From: Paenibacillus thalictri
GTDB lineage: Bacteria > Bacillota > Bacilli > Paenibacillales > NBRC-103111
DNA length: 64,000 bases
NCBI RefSeq assembly: GCF_004307995.1
Contig: NZ_SIRE01000010.1
Span: forward strand, 124,001-188,000
Direction: 5' to 3'
The notes beneath the pieces are model-generated. The model was not told where the DNA came from, did no database searches, and saw nothing but the letters and a program-made list of their open reading frames with translations. The position numbers were made by a program, and so were the translations under genes. Positions 18,266 through 26,154 of this stretch are shown here, piece after piece (the first letter of the stretch is position 1; the number at the start of each line of letters is the position of its first letter).

Positions 18266-18342
18266 GGGCCCTTAGCTCAGTTGGTTAGAGCGGTCGGCTC
18301 ATAACCGATTGGTCGGGGGTTCGAGTCCCTCAGGGCCCACCA
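18266..18342 (+). tRNA. tRNA with CAT anticodon, probably tRNA-Ile2 (lysidine type)
   Basis: 77-base cloverleaf, acceptor stem GGGCCC paired with GGGCCC, CCA encoded, anticodon loop CTCATAA. The acceptor and D-arm start (GGGCCCTTAGCTCAG) resemble bacterial tRNA-Ile2, whose CAT anticodon is read as ATA after lysidine modification by TilS. Elongator tRNA-Met is the alternative. Confidence 0.9.
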
Positions 18343-18370
18343 TGATAAGGCTGCATGAATGCCCTTGTTA

Positions 18371-18456
18371 GCCGGAGTGGCGGAATAGGCAGACGCACAG
18401 GACTTAAAATCCTGCGGTAGGTGACTACCGTACCGGTTCGAGTCCGGTCTTCGGCA
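18371..18456 (+). tRNA. tRNA-Leu (TAA)
   Basis: 86-base class II tRNA with long variable arm (GGTAGGTGACTACC), acceptor GCCGGAG / CTTCGGC, anticodon TAA in loop CTTAAAA. CCA is not encoded. Confidence 0.96.
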
Positions 18457-18510
18457 TATTCTTTTGGATTGATGTGGAATGGTTTCTTTTCTAACAGTAT
18501 ACATAGACGA

Positions 18511-18547
18511 AAATTCTGTGCGGCAGTTTGCCTCGCAGAATTTTTTT
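18511..18547 (+). terminator. Terminator of the tRNA cluster
   Basis: Stem AAATTCTGTG / CGCAGAATTT with an inner GGCA/TGCC extension and a T7 tail. Confidence 0.88.
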
Positions 18548-18662
18548 GTTTGAACATTTTTTGGCATTCAACAAACCGTTTGCCGGATTGCTCCGTTATT
18601 TCTCTTTGAAAGCCTTTACAGATAGGCTGGAAAACAATGTATATGGGGAGGAATAGCTGGTG

Positions 18663-20288
18663 ATGACAAGTAAAAAAATGACGGCTTTCGTATTGGGGAC
18701 CGCAGTTGCGCTTTCTTCCGCGCTTCCGGTTTTAGCTGCGGACGGCAGCACGGAAGCGGTAGCGCCCGTTGTCAAAACGGACGCGCAAGTCGCCGCGGAT
18801 TTAGGGATGCTGCAAGGAGAGGGCAGCGGCGTTACCGATGCTTATTTGGCGAAAGCAACCACAAGACTGCAGGCGGCGATCTTATTTTTACGATTGAAAG
18901 GATTGGAACAAACGGCGCTTGCGTATAAAGGGATGGACAATTTCACGGACGCCGCATCGGTCAGCGAGGCAAACAAAGCCATACTGGGTTATTTAAAAGC
19001 GAATCCGAGCCTAGGCTGGAGCGGTACGGGAAGCGGGACGTTTGAACCGTCGGCGGGAGTGACGGCCCAGCAGTATTACAAGGTGCTGCTGGAGTCGCTT
19101 GGTTACAAGCAGGATAGCGATTTTACATATGACGGCGTGCTGGCATTTGCCAATAAACAGGGGCTGACGCAAGTTGCGGGGGCCGGAAGCTTGCGGAATG
19201 GGCACATCGCCGCCGCTACGCTTGAAGCGCTGAAGGCGAAGGTGAAAGGCGGAAGCAAAACGCTGGCCGATACGTTGGCCGAGCAGAAAGTCATTGACGC
19301 CGCGAAGGCGGCGGAAACGCAGTACGCCCGGATCAACATCGCGGCCAATCCGGATTTTGGCGCGTACCTGACCGACTCTGCGGGCAGCACATTGTATTGG
19401 TATACGAAAGATATGGAGAATATGAGCATGTGCAAAGATCAATGCGCCGTAAACTGGCCGATCTATTATGCCGACAATATGCAAATTCCGGCCGAGCTGA
19501 ACGCGGGCGATTTTAAATCGATCGTTCGCGAAGACGGGAAAAAGCAGACTACCTATAAAGGCATGCCGTTATATTATTTTGCTAAAGACGAGAAAGCGGG
19601 CGACACCAAAGGACAAGGCGTAAACAACGTCTGGTATGCGGCAAGTTATTCCGCGGTCACGGTCGCCAAAGATGAGAAGTTGGGCAGTTATTTGGCGGAC
19701 GGCAAAGGAATGGCGCTTTATTTATACACCAAAGATACGGAAAATAAAAGTGTATGCAAAGGAACTTGCGAAGCGAATTGGCCGATCTTTTATTCGGAAC
19801 ACATCACTTCCAGCGGGGATTTGAAGGCGCCTGATTTCACTGTGATAACCCGCGACGACGGCACAAAACAAACGGCATATAAAGGAGCCCCGCTTTATTA
19901 CTGGGTGAAAGACGCTAAACCAGGCGATGTGACCGGTCAAGGCGTCGGCAGCGTATGGTATGTCATCGACCCGACCACATCGTCCAAGCAGTCCGCTGCG
20001 CCGGAAACCTCCAAGGGCAAAGCGTATGCGATGGATATTGCGGGATTTAAGTTTACGCAGCCGGAATTGACGGTGGAGGTCGGTTCCACCGTTACGTTTA
20101 CGAACAAGGACAAGATCGCCAAACATAACGTTGTCTCCGATGCGCTAGTGGAAGGTAAACCGTTATTCGCAACACCTTTGCTTGCAGATGGAGAATCCTA
20201 TACGTTGACCTTCAATCAACCGGGGGAATATACGTATTTTTGCGAGCCTCATAAAGAATCGATGAAGGGTAAAATTATCGTCAAATAG
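18663..20288 (+). CDS. Secreted redox protein: SLH-like N-terminus, two lipoprotein_15 repeats, C-terminal cupredoxin
   Basis: ATG 18663 (GTG 18660 also possible) after GGGGAGGAA. Signal peptide cleaved near VLA-ADG. Residues about 35-200 look like degenerate S-layer-homology units. Residues about 229-330 and 339-445 are two copies of the secreted-repeat family PF03640, each with the pattern GSTLYWYTKD / CKDQC / NWPI. Residues about 453-541 are a plastocyanin-like type-1 copper domain with all four ligands visible: His in KHNVV (about 486), then Cys, His and Met in YFCEPHKESM. It should therefore bind copper outside the cell and carry electrons or bind metal. It stands alone between terminators and lies just upstream of an ECF sigma/anti-sigma pair, a possible regulator. 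Confidence 0.88.
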   Translation: MTSKKMTAFVLGTAVALSSALPVLAADGSTEAVAPVVKTDAQVAADLGMLQGEGSGVTDAYLAKATTRLQAAILFLRLKGLEQTALAYKGMDNFTDAASVSEANKAILGYLKANPSLGWSGTGSGTFEPSAGVTAQQYYKVLLESLGYKQDSDFTYDGVLAFANKQGLTQVAGAGSLRNGHIAAATLEALKAKVKGGSKTLADTLAEQKVIDAAKAAETQYARINIAANPDFGAYLTDSAGSTLYWYTKDMENMSMCKDQCAVNWPIYYADNMQIPAELNAGDFKSIVREDGKKQTTYKGMPLYYFAKDEKAGDTKGQGVNNVWYAASYSAVTVAKDEKLGSYLADGKGMALYLYTKDTENKSVCKGTCEANWPIFYSEHITSSGDLKAPDFTVITRDDGTKQTAYKGAPLYYWVKDAKPGDVTGQGVGSVWYVIDPTTSSKQSAAPETSKGKAYAMDIAGFKFTQPELTVEVGSTVTFTNKDKIAKHNVVSDALVEGKPLFATPLLADGESYTLTFNQPGEYTYFCEPHKESMKGKIIVK

Positions 20289-20325
20289 TTCCAGGCCGGA
20301 TAATTTCCGAAATTAATAACATCAG

Positions 20326-20377
20326 CAGTCCGCAGAGAAAAGGAAACTTCATTCCTTTTTCATCTCGGACTGTTTTT
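20326..20377 (+). terminator. Terminator after the cupredoxin gene
   Basis: Outer stem CAGTCCG / CGGACTG with an imperfect inner A/G-rich stem, followed by TTTTTGTT. Confidence 0.8.
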
Positions 20378-20478
20378 GTTGTTTGGAGTGATGGTACAAT
20401 GACTGTATAAAAAACCGGAAGCACAATGTGCAGCGTTACCTGTTATGGGGTGCTTGCTGAATTTTGGAGAGTGCATGA

Positions 20479-21054
20479 ATGCAACAATATTCCGACGAGC
20501 AGTTAATGCGCATGATCTTAAACAAGCAGAGCGATGCTCTGGAGACGATGTACGACAGGTATGCCCGGCTCGTGTACTCTTTTGCGATCAAAACATGCAA
20601 AGACCAGCAGTTGGCCAAAGAAATCGTGCAGCTCGTATTTACCCGTTTGTGGACTACCGAAAAAGGCTATGATGCCGCCAAAGGACTTTTTATCAATTGG
20701 CTGCTGACCATTACCCGGAATATATGTATCGACCAGCTCAGGAAACTGCGCAGACAACCACACATCGTTCCGATCGAAACGTCGGTTTGGGAGAAGCTGC
20801 AGGAGAAATCGCTGATTCGACCCGAGGAAGCCGCATCGCGCCGCTGGCTTAAGGAACATATCGAAAAGGCGTACGAGCATTTGTCGGATTCCCAGGTCCG
20901 GTTGATACGTTCTTTTTATTGGGAAGGTTATACGCTCAGCGAAATCGCCGAGCACAACCAAGAACCGCTGGGGACGGTCAAAAGCCGCTTGCATCAGGCG
21001 CTAAAAATATTGCGCAAGCATCTGGCGCCGCTAAGGGAGGAGGGGGTCGAATGA
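20479..21054 (+). CDS. ECF-type RNA polymerase sigma factor
   Basis: 191 residues, ATG with TTGGAGAG 8 bases upstream. Region 2 is seen in YDRYARLVYSFAIKTCKDQQ followed by LAKEIVQLVFTRLW and ICIDQLRK. Region 4 is the helix-turn-helix YTLSEIAEHNQEPLGTVKSR. Its anti-sigma partner overlaps by 4 bases (ATGA), the usual coupling for SigK/RskA-type pairs. It probably directs a regulon including this operon, but no conserved ECF promoter was identified upstream. The signal is presumably sensed outside the cell by the anti-sigma. Confidence 0.93.
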   Translation: MQQYSDEQLMRMILNKQSDALETMYDRYARLVYSFAIKTCKDQQLAKEIVQLVFTRLWTTEKGYDAAKGLFINWLLTITRNICIDQLRKLRRQPHIVPIETSVWEKLQEKSLIRPEEAASRRWLKEHIEKAYEHLSDSQVRLIRSFYWEGYTLSEIAEHNQEPLGTVKSRLHQALKILRKHLAPLREEGVE

Positions 21055-21803
21055 ACATAGTCAACAATCCCTGCGATCAATTGTTTTCTTATTTTGTCAA
21101 TGACCTGGACGATCATGAGCGAAACGAATTTGAGCTGCACTTATCGGCATGTTCTTCATGCCAAGAAGAGCTTGCCGAGCTTTCGAAGACGTGGGAGATG
21201 CTGCCCATGGAGCTGGACGAAGTGGAACCGCCGCCGCATTGGAAAGCGGAAATACTTGGCGAAATTACCGGCAGCCACCCTGAGGCAAATATGGAGGAAA
21301 GCGCTGAGGGCAAAAATATATGGGTCCATACTAGCCGGCCGGGGAAAGCACGCCGGGCCGCTTCGATTGCCGCAGCTTGCCTATTAATCATCGGAGCTGC
21401 CAGCTGGTGGGGGATCAACCAGATGCAGCGGCTGGAACAAGCGGCCGAGCGGACGGAATTAATGCCGTCGCAATTTGTAGCCCAATATGATCTGAAATCG
21501 TTTGACCAAGCGCATCCTGAAGCTAAAGGCAAGGCCTGGATAGCCCAAAAGGGCGCTACGACACAGCTTGTGCTGCAGACCAGCGGACTTCCCGCGCTGG
21601 AAGGGGAGCAGGCTTATCAAGTATGGCTGGTCAAAAAAGGCGAGCGGAGCAATTGCGGTACATTTCGAGTCGATTTGCAGGGCAACGGGATTATGACCTA
21701 TACGTTAAAAGAAGCCGGGAAAGATTTCGATACGATCGGCATTACGTTAGAACCCGATCCCGGAGGCACGCAGCCAAGAGGCAAAAAGATGCTGGGCATT
21801 TAA
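21051..21803 (+). CDS. Anti-sigma factor, zinc-finger/RskA type
   Basis: Start ATG 21051 overlaps the sigma stop as ATGA. The 250-residue product has the N-terminal anti-sigma domain with HLSACSSC, the HX3CX2C zinc site, a single membrane helix at residues about 107-126 (AASIAAACLLIIGAASWW), and an external RskA-like beta domain with AYQVWLVKKGER and GTFRVD ending in FDTIGITLEPDPGG. It should hold the ECF factor at the membrane until released by an extracellular cue. The reading frame is open further upstream but has no start signal there. Confidence 0.92.
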   Translation: MNIVNNPCDQLFSYFVNDLDDHERNEFELHLSACSSCQEELAELSKTWEMLPMELDEVEPPPHWKAEILGEITGSHPEANMEESAEGKNIWVHTSRPGKARRAASIAAACLLIIGAASWWGINQMQRLEQAAERTELMPSQFVAQYDLKSFDQAHPEAKGKAWIAQKGATTQLVLQTSGLPALEGEQAYQVWLVKKGERSNCGTFRVDLQGNGIMTYTLKEAGKDFDTIGITLEPDPGGTQPRGKKMLGI

Positions 21804-21825
21804 TCCACCAAAGGAGGCGTTTGTT

Positions 21826-22665
21826 ATGGCGCTTGATTTTGAGTTGCAATTGGAGCAAGAAAGGAACATCCGCGGCAGCGTATTTCCGGCACGATCGGAG
21901 GCGGTTGCTACATTAATTGTTTGCCACGGTTTTAAAGGATTTAAAGATTGGGGATTTTTCCCTTATGCAGCCGAGCGGCTCGCGGAAAACATGGACGTCG
22001 TTACGTTTAATTTTTCCCATAACGGGGTCGGAGCGGATTTGCTGGAGTTTACCGAGTTGGAGAAATTTGAGAAAAATACGTATTCGCTTGAGCTCGAGGA
22101 TGTCGATACGCTTGTACTAGCGGTCGCATCAGGACGCATTGGAAATGCCGCCGCTGTCAAAAGCGCTCCGATCTTTTTGTTAGGGCACAGCAAAGGGGCC
22201 GGATCGAGCCTGATTTATGCTTTGGACAATCCCGGCCAGGTCGCTGGAGTCATTAGCTGGAACGGGATCGCCAACGTCAACATCTATTCCAAAGAAAACA
22301 TCGATGAAATGAAGTCCGTCGGGCGCTCTTATACGTTAAACGGCCGCACTCAGCAGCAAATGCCGCTGGATAAAGTTATTATCGATGACATCGAAAGCAA
22401 CCGCGACAGGTTCGATATTATCGGAAGAATCGCGCATATACAGGTTCCGGTTGCCTTCATTCAAGGCAGCAAAGACCACGACCGCTTGTTGTTAGGTACG
22501 GAGAAATTGCTTGCTCAGTATCCCTCCGCCCGGCATGTCGTCATTGAAGGAGGCAATCATACCTTTAACACGGTCCACCCGTTTCAGGGGGAAACTCCGC
22601 AGCTGCATGAAGCGATTGAGCAGACCAAACGTTTTGTAGCGGATTGCCTGAAACAAAATCATTGA
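21826..22665 (+). CDS. Alpha/beta hydrolase
   Basis: 279 residues, AAAGGAGGCG before the ATG. It carries the oxyanion segment VCHGFKGFKDWG, the nucleophile elbow GHSKGAG (Ser about 122), a probable acid in QGSKDHDRL and the catalytic His in GGNHTF, all in the right order. No signal peptide, so it is cytoplasmic. Resembles dienelactone-hydrolase or acyl-peptidase-like esterases; the substrate is unknown. Follows the anti-sigma gene by 22 bases and may belong to the sigma operon. Confidence 0.88.
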   Translation: MALDFELQLEQERNIRGSVFPARSEAVATLIVCHGFKGFKDWGFFPYAAERLAENMDVVTFNFSHNGVGADLLEFTELEKFEKNTYSLELEDVDTLVLAVASGRIGNAAAVKSAPIFLLGHSKGAGSSLIYALDNPGQVAGVISWNGIANVNIYSKENIDEMKSVGRSYTLNGRTQQQMPLDKVIIDDIESNRDRFDIIGRIAHIQVPVAFIQGSKDHDRLLLGTEKLLAQYPSARHVVIEGGNHTFNTVHPFQGETPQLHEAIEQTKRFVADCLKQNH

Positions 22666-22817
22666 GTTAAACTGGCAGGCCCACACTGCCAAATCTCGGC
22701 GCTGCTTCTATTTTTGAAACCCTTGGCACCTGCCCACGCTTCTTTATGGCGATCTGCATACATAATACTACGGGACGTATGCCCGTCAAGGTATAGCCAA
22801 AAGAGGTGCAGCGAGCC

Positions 22818-23033
22818 ATGGTCAAAAATAAAACTGTCAAAAAAAATATGCCGCCAAGCAGCATTGACCGGTCGAAGTTCAGCATGAAAGTGGTTACGTC
22901 CGATGTTTGCGATAAATGCCGGCTATGCGCACGGGGCTTGCGTTACTTGGAGAAAATGGCGGAGCCGGGCGCCGTCGGCTTTGGGGTTCCGTGTATTTTG
23001 ACGCGGGGAAAAGGGTTGGCCGTAAAAAAATAG
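22818..23033 (+). CDS. Small Cys-motif protein of unknown function (71 residues)
   Basis: ATG 22818, about 10 bases after AAGAGGTG. Basic N-terminus, then DVCDKCRLCARG with CX2CX2C and one more Cys near the C-terminus (GVPCILTRGKG), suggesting a metal site. No membrane helix. Family not recognised; coding is supported by the ribosome site and motif only. Confidence 0.5.
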   Translation: MVKNKTVKKNMPPSSIDRSKFSMKVVTSDVCDKCRLCARGLRYLEKMAEPGAVGFGVPCILTRGKGLAVKK

Positions 23034-23133
23034 TCGTGTTCACAAATTGCGCACATGGATTTAATGCTCCCTTAATGAACGTACAATACAATGAACTTAA
23101 GACCAAACGATGAATTAAGGGAGCGAGAGGCAT

Positions 23134-23304
23134 ATGTTAGTTTTTGATATCGTCGTTAACGGCGAAGTAAAGGAAACGGTTAAGCCAATGAGCCAGCGCA
23201 TGAAGGACATTCTTGTGACGATGCAAGAGAAGATGAAAGATGTAAAAGCGAAATATGGTCATCACGGCAACAATGTTCAAGTGAAAAAACGTATATTGCG
23301 GTAA
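23134..23304 (+). CDS. Small protein of unknown function (56 residues)
   Basis: ATG 23134 preceded by AAGGGAGCGAGAGG, ending in TAA two bases before a strong terminator, which supports a real small gene. The product begins LVFDIVVNGEVKETVKPMSQ and has a Lys-rich amphipathic helix and a basic tail. No family recognised. Confidence 0.6.
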   Translation: MLVFDIVVNGEVKETVKPMSQRMKDILVTMQEKMKDVKAKYGHHGNNVQVKKRILR

Positions 23305-23306
23305 CG

Positions 23307-23347
23307 AAAATCCGGACTTGGCGCGCGGCGCGGGACCGGATTTTTTT
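23307..23347 (+). terminator. Rho-independent terminator
   Basis: AAAATCCGG / CCGGATTTT stem, GC-rich loop (GCGCGCGGCGCG), then T-rich tail. Confidence 0.87.
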
Positions 23348-23486
23348 GTGTCCATCGAAGGCGGATTATGGTAAAGTATACATGCTGACCGTTATCGCAT
23401 TGCGCGATGGATCGCGCTATTTCTTTTTTTGCGGTGTAAACGGGGAACGGATCGAATTTTTTCAATCGACGAGGTAATAGGTATCC

Positions 23487-23696
23487 ATGAATCAACAGAA
23501 GGAAGCAGCCGCTCGGATTAACTGTTATAGATGTAAACATTTTTATGTGACATGGGATTCGCGTTTTCCGCGAGGCTGCAAAGCGTTTGGCTTCAAAACC
23601 GGCGAACTGCCATCCGCGGTTGTGCTTAAATCGTCGGGCCAGCCTTGTATGAACTACGTTGAGAAAGCAAACGGTTTGAAAAAAGACGGGCGCTAA
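23487..23696 (+). CDS. Small four-cysteine zinc-ribbon-like protein
   Basis: 69 residues with CYRCKHFYVTWDSRFPRGCK and a fourth Cys in SGQPCMNY: a compact CX2C ... C ... C pattern likely to bind zinc or iron-sulfur. Very similar short proteins occur in many bacilli, often mislabelled uracil-DNA glycosylase; nothing here supports that enzyme. GAGG precedes the start. Confidence 0.7.
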   Translation: MNQQKEAAARINCYRCKHFYVTWDSRFPRGCKAFGFKTGELPSAVVLKSSGQPCMNYVEKANGLKKDGR

Positions 23697-23699
23697 GTC

Positions 23700-23728
23700 T
23701 TGACATCTATTGCCTGGCCTGTTATTAT
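23700..23728 (+). promoter_or_regulatory. Sigma-A promoter of tRNA-Val copy 1
   Basis: TTGACA, 17-base spacer, TATTAT, 37 bases before the tRNA. Confidence 0.85.
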
Positions 23729-23765
23729 AAAAAAACCGCAAGGGAAACAAACAAGCGGTGAATGC

Positions 23766-23838
23766 GACTTGTTAGCTCAGCTGGGAGAGCACCATCTTGA
23801 CAGGGTGGGGGTCAGTGGTTCGAGCCCACTACAGGTCA
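23766..23838 (+). tRNA. tRNA-Val (GAC), copy 1
   Basis: 73-base cloverleaf: acceptor GACTTGT / ACAGGTC, D-arm AGCTCAGCTGGGAGAGC, anticodon loop TTGACAG, T-arm with GGTTCGAGCC. CCA not encoded. Identical in sequence to the copy at 27233. Confidence 0.95.
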
Positions 23839-23844
23839 TACAGG

Positions 23845-23871
23845 AAAAGCCTTGTGTAGCAAGGCTTTTTT
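23845..23871 (+). terminator. Terminator of tRNA-Val copy 1
   Basis: AAAAGCCTTG / CAAGGCTTTT with loop TGTAG and T-run. Confidence 0.9.
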
Positions 23872-23886
23872 GCTTTTTAATCGCTC

Positions 23887-23924
23887 AAAACAAAAGCCCA
23901 CTCTTCATTTGGATGAGTGGGCTT
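23887..23924 (-). terminator. Terminator of the coiled-coil gene
   Basis: AAGCCCACTC / GAGTGGGCTT stem directly at the 3' end of the minus-strand gene, with TTGTTTT after it on that strand. Confidence 0.82.
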
Positions 23925-24239
23925 CTACATTTTTCGTTTGAAATCTCGAATGTATGAGTCGGTCTCAATCGATTTGACCGAAAGCATTTCAAGAATACGA
24001 TCTTGCCTTTCTTGACCTTGCATTAATTCTTTAACGCTGCTTTTGACCTCTTGCATATCCGATCCCAGCTTATCGACTTTGGACTCCAACCTATCTGCTT
24101 TGTCCTCCAACCTATCGACTTTGGACTCCAACCTATCTGATTTGTCCTCAAGCGTCTTTAATCTGCTATTATTCTCTCCGACCATTTTGATAAGTGCTCC
24201 AAGCATTTCTTCTATACGGTTTAGTTGATTGTCATTCAT
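23925..24239 (-). CDS. Coiled-coil protein with two-heptad DNA repeat
   Basis: Start ATG at 24239 with AAAGGAGGTG 6 bases upstream. The 104-residue product is almost wholly a charged coiled coil: repeated DRLESKVDRLEDKADRLE built on Leu/Val every 7 residues. At DNA level a 42-base unit (two heptads) occurs twice (from 24071 and 24113) with few changes, showing recent internal duplication. No membrane segment. Resembles small coiled-coil proteins of mobile or phage-related origin, but no function can be assigned. Confidence 0.72.
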   Translation of the reverse strand: MNDNQLNRIEEMLGALIKMVGENNSRLKTLEDKSDRLESKVDRLEDKADRLESKVDKLGSDMQEVKSSVKELMQGQERQDRILEMLSVKSIETDSYIRDFKRKM

Positions 24240-24470
24240 GCGTTCACCTCCTTTTGCTAGTTTGAATATAGCATACATGACAAAACTCGGCTTGTAAACT
24301 CATAGTTTGTTCATCGTCCTGTCCATGATTGAACGGTATTTTCCTAAACTTTTTGGCATTCTTTTTTTATGTTCTCGCGATGCAAAATGGGAGATACCAG
24401 ATTTGTATTGAAAAATATGGAAATATCTACTACACTCAGGGTATCTATTCGAAGGGCAGGTACCGTACTT

Positions 24471-24899
24471 ATGAATGTATTTTTTCGTCGTTGTGTAGTA
24501 ATGCTTATGTCTTTTGCTTTCATATTTGGAGCTGGAGGTACGGTCTTTGCCGCCGATCCGGCAGAGCCAAAAGCGGTGAATTGGGATGCTGGAATTTTTA
24601 TTGACGGCAAAATGCTTGTACCTCTAGGCGAGTTAGCCAAAATTCTTAACCTTTCACTTACGGTGGATGGACAGAAGTCTTATACCTTAAGCAAAGATGG
24701 GTTGTCCGTGAAGCTGGATCTGGGGGATCCAGCAATTCAAGTGAACGGGAAATCGCTGACGTTGGATGTGCCTCCGGCATTGGAAGACGGACAAGCTTTC
24801 GTTTCGCTGCAATTTATCGATGAGGCTCTTGGCTCCAAGGTGGAGTGGAACGAGGAAAAACAACATGCGGTCGTTCAGACTAAGGATAGTACGTTATAG
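24471..24899 (+). CDS. Stalk-domain protein, 5' part of a gene split by an in-frame TAG
   Basis: From ATG 24471 this gives a signal peptide (MLMSFAFIFGAGGTVFA) and one copper-amine-oxidase N-terminal-like stalk domain (FIDGKMLVPLGELAKILNL ... ALEDGQAFVSLQFIDEAL), ending at TAG 24897. The frame continues open without shift to 25943, and the downstream part holds further extracellular-type domains. A single TAG, possibly from CAG, therefore seems to divide one 490-codon gene. The ribosome site is weak (GAAGGG, 14 bases). Stalk domains sit on surface proteins in Paenibacillus relatives; their role is structural. Confidence 0.7.
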   Translation: MNVFFRRCVVMLMSFAFIFGAGGTVFAADPAEPKAVNWDAGIFIDGKMLVPLGELAKILNLSLTVDGQKSYTLSKDGLSVKLDLGDPAIQVNGKSLTLDVPPALEDGQAFVSLQFIDEALGSKVEWNEEKQHAVVQTKDSTL

Positions 24900-24902
24900 A
24901 TT

Positions 24903-25943
24903 ATGGGCCACCCTTATTTTGAATGGGAAGGCAATCACTTTGTTTATATGGGCGATCTGGAGAACGGCATACCGCAAGGGAATGGAACTGCCGTTAAAGG
25001 CACGAGTTTTTACAGCGATGTATGGTATGACGGGCCGTGGGATCAGGGTAAACCGGTCAATCTTCTGCAGGACGGTTACAAAATTTATGTTAACGGCAAT
25101 TATCTGAAATCCGATTATCCTCCCATCGTCCGCAATGATGTTGTATATATCCCGTTATGGCCGCTGCTCAGCGAGCTGAGAATGTCGGCCCAGCCTTTGG
25201 AAGGCGTGCTGCGCATCAATCATCCCAACCGGATCATTCTGGTCGGATCAAACAACGATTTGATTTCTTATTTTGGCAGAGGTATGGATCCGCACACCAG
25301 CCGTATGGACTATCCTATTCTTTCAGAGCAAGATGTGCTGTATGCGCCGGTTCCGTTTTTGACCGATTATTTGGACATACAAGCCGCTTGGGGAGAAGAC
25401 CGGAGGATCGATCTGACTGCGGGTGATTTCTCCAAAGATGTTTCATGGGGCGATAAAAACAAGATCAATGATGCGGTTAAGCAGTTGAAGACGGATTTAA
25501 CTGCAGAAGTTTTCTGGAAGCAGGCGGCCGATACGTTATGGGCCCGCAGTTTGCCGTATCCCAAAAATAGTAGCGAAGACGATAAGTTCTATCAGTACGA
25601 GAAGTTATCCGTGGTCAGCTATAACGGACTAAATGTGACTTTAAGCAATGGCAGCAAAACGGTCGATTTCGAGTTTCCTTCGCTCAACTCTCTGACAACT
25701 GCGTTTTTCATCCAAGATCCTTTTGGCGACTACAACTGGTCTGAAGAGATGAAGGATTTAATTAGAAGGCAGAAACTTCAAACAAACATGACTAGGGAAC
25801 AGGTCCTCATGTCCTGGGGTAAACCGGACAACGTCAACTCATACGGTAACATGGAACAGTGGGTGTACCGTTACGGTTATTCGGCAGTCCAGTATTTATA
25901 TTTTACAAATGGCGTGCTCACGAACGCTCAAACCTTTAAGTAA
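24903..25943 (+). CDS. MORN/stalk-domain protein, 3' part of the split gene
   Basis: Same frame as the preceding part, starting at the first ATG two codons after the TAG. 346 residues: a MORN-like stretch (VYMGDLENGIPQGNGTA ... YDGPWDQGKP), a second and third stalk-type domain (VRNDVVYIPLWPLLSELRM, EQDVLYAPVPFLTDYL), and a C-terminal MTREQVLMSWGKPDNV segment resembling SmpA/OmlA-type lipoprotein folds. It has no signal peptide and the nearest AAGGA is 16 bases from the ATG, so independent expression of an extracellular product is unlikely. Read as the rest of a gene broken by a stop, or reached by readthrough. Confidence 0.65.
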   Translation: MGHPYFEWEGNHFVYMGDLENGIPQGNGTAVKGTSFYSDVWYDGPWDQGKPVNLLQDGYKIYVNGNYLKSDYPPIVRNDVVYIPLWPLLSELRMSAQPLEGVLRINHPNRIILVGSNNDLISYFGRGMDPHTSRMDYPILSEQDVLYAPVPFLTDYLDIQAAWGEDRRIDLTAGDFSKDVSWGDKNKINDAVKQLKTDLTAEVFWKQAADTLWARSLPYPKNSSEDDKFYQYEKLSVVSYNGLNVTLSNGSKTVDFEFPSLNSLTTAFFIQDPFGDYNWSEEMKDLIRRQKLQTNMTREQVLMSWGKPDNVNSYGNMEQWVYRYGYSAVQYLYFTNGVLTNAQTFK

Positions 25944-25973
25944 CCGGTCTTTTGGCATATGGGCTAAGCTTTC

Positions 25974-26003
25974 TTTACACCGGTTCCCATAACATGCTAT
26001 AAT
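25974..26003 (+). promoter_or_regulatory. Sigma-A-like promoter upstream of the CDF exporter
   Basis: TTTACA, 18-base spacer, TATAAT. The expected transcript covers the leader ORF and hairpin at 26050-26116. Confidence 0.65.
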
Positions 26004-26049
26004 TTATCGTACTTGCTATTGTGCTGACTAAAAAAAGTGGTGATCTAAC

Positions 26050-26094
26050 ATGAACAATGTGATGATAAATTTCAAAAATAAGCGCAAACCTTGA
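26050..26094 (+). CDS. Possible leader peptide (14 codons) before the CDF gene
   Basis: ATG with GTGGTGATC just upstream encodes MNNVMINFKNKRKP and stops inside the first arm of the terminator hairpin. This is the geometry of an attenuation leader, but the peptide shows no run of one amino acid that would name a signal. Confidence 0.3.
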   Translation: MNNVMINFKNKRKP

Positions 26095-26116
26095 CCACAC
26101 CGGTCGAGGTTTTTTG
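26086..26116 (+). terminator. Terminator or attenuator in the CDF leader
   Basis: Stem AAACCTTGACC / GGTCGAGGTTT (one mismatch) followed by TTT, 39 bases before the CDF start and after a good promoter. Confidence 0.65.
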
Positions 26117-26154
26117 TTTCCATGGGGAAAAACTTCTGGCGGAGGTAACAATTG

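Noticed and set aside
24071..24154. Tandem 42-base repeats, considered as a CRISPR-like array
   Set aside because: Contiguous, in frame and without spacers; they encode coiled-coil heptads.
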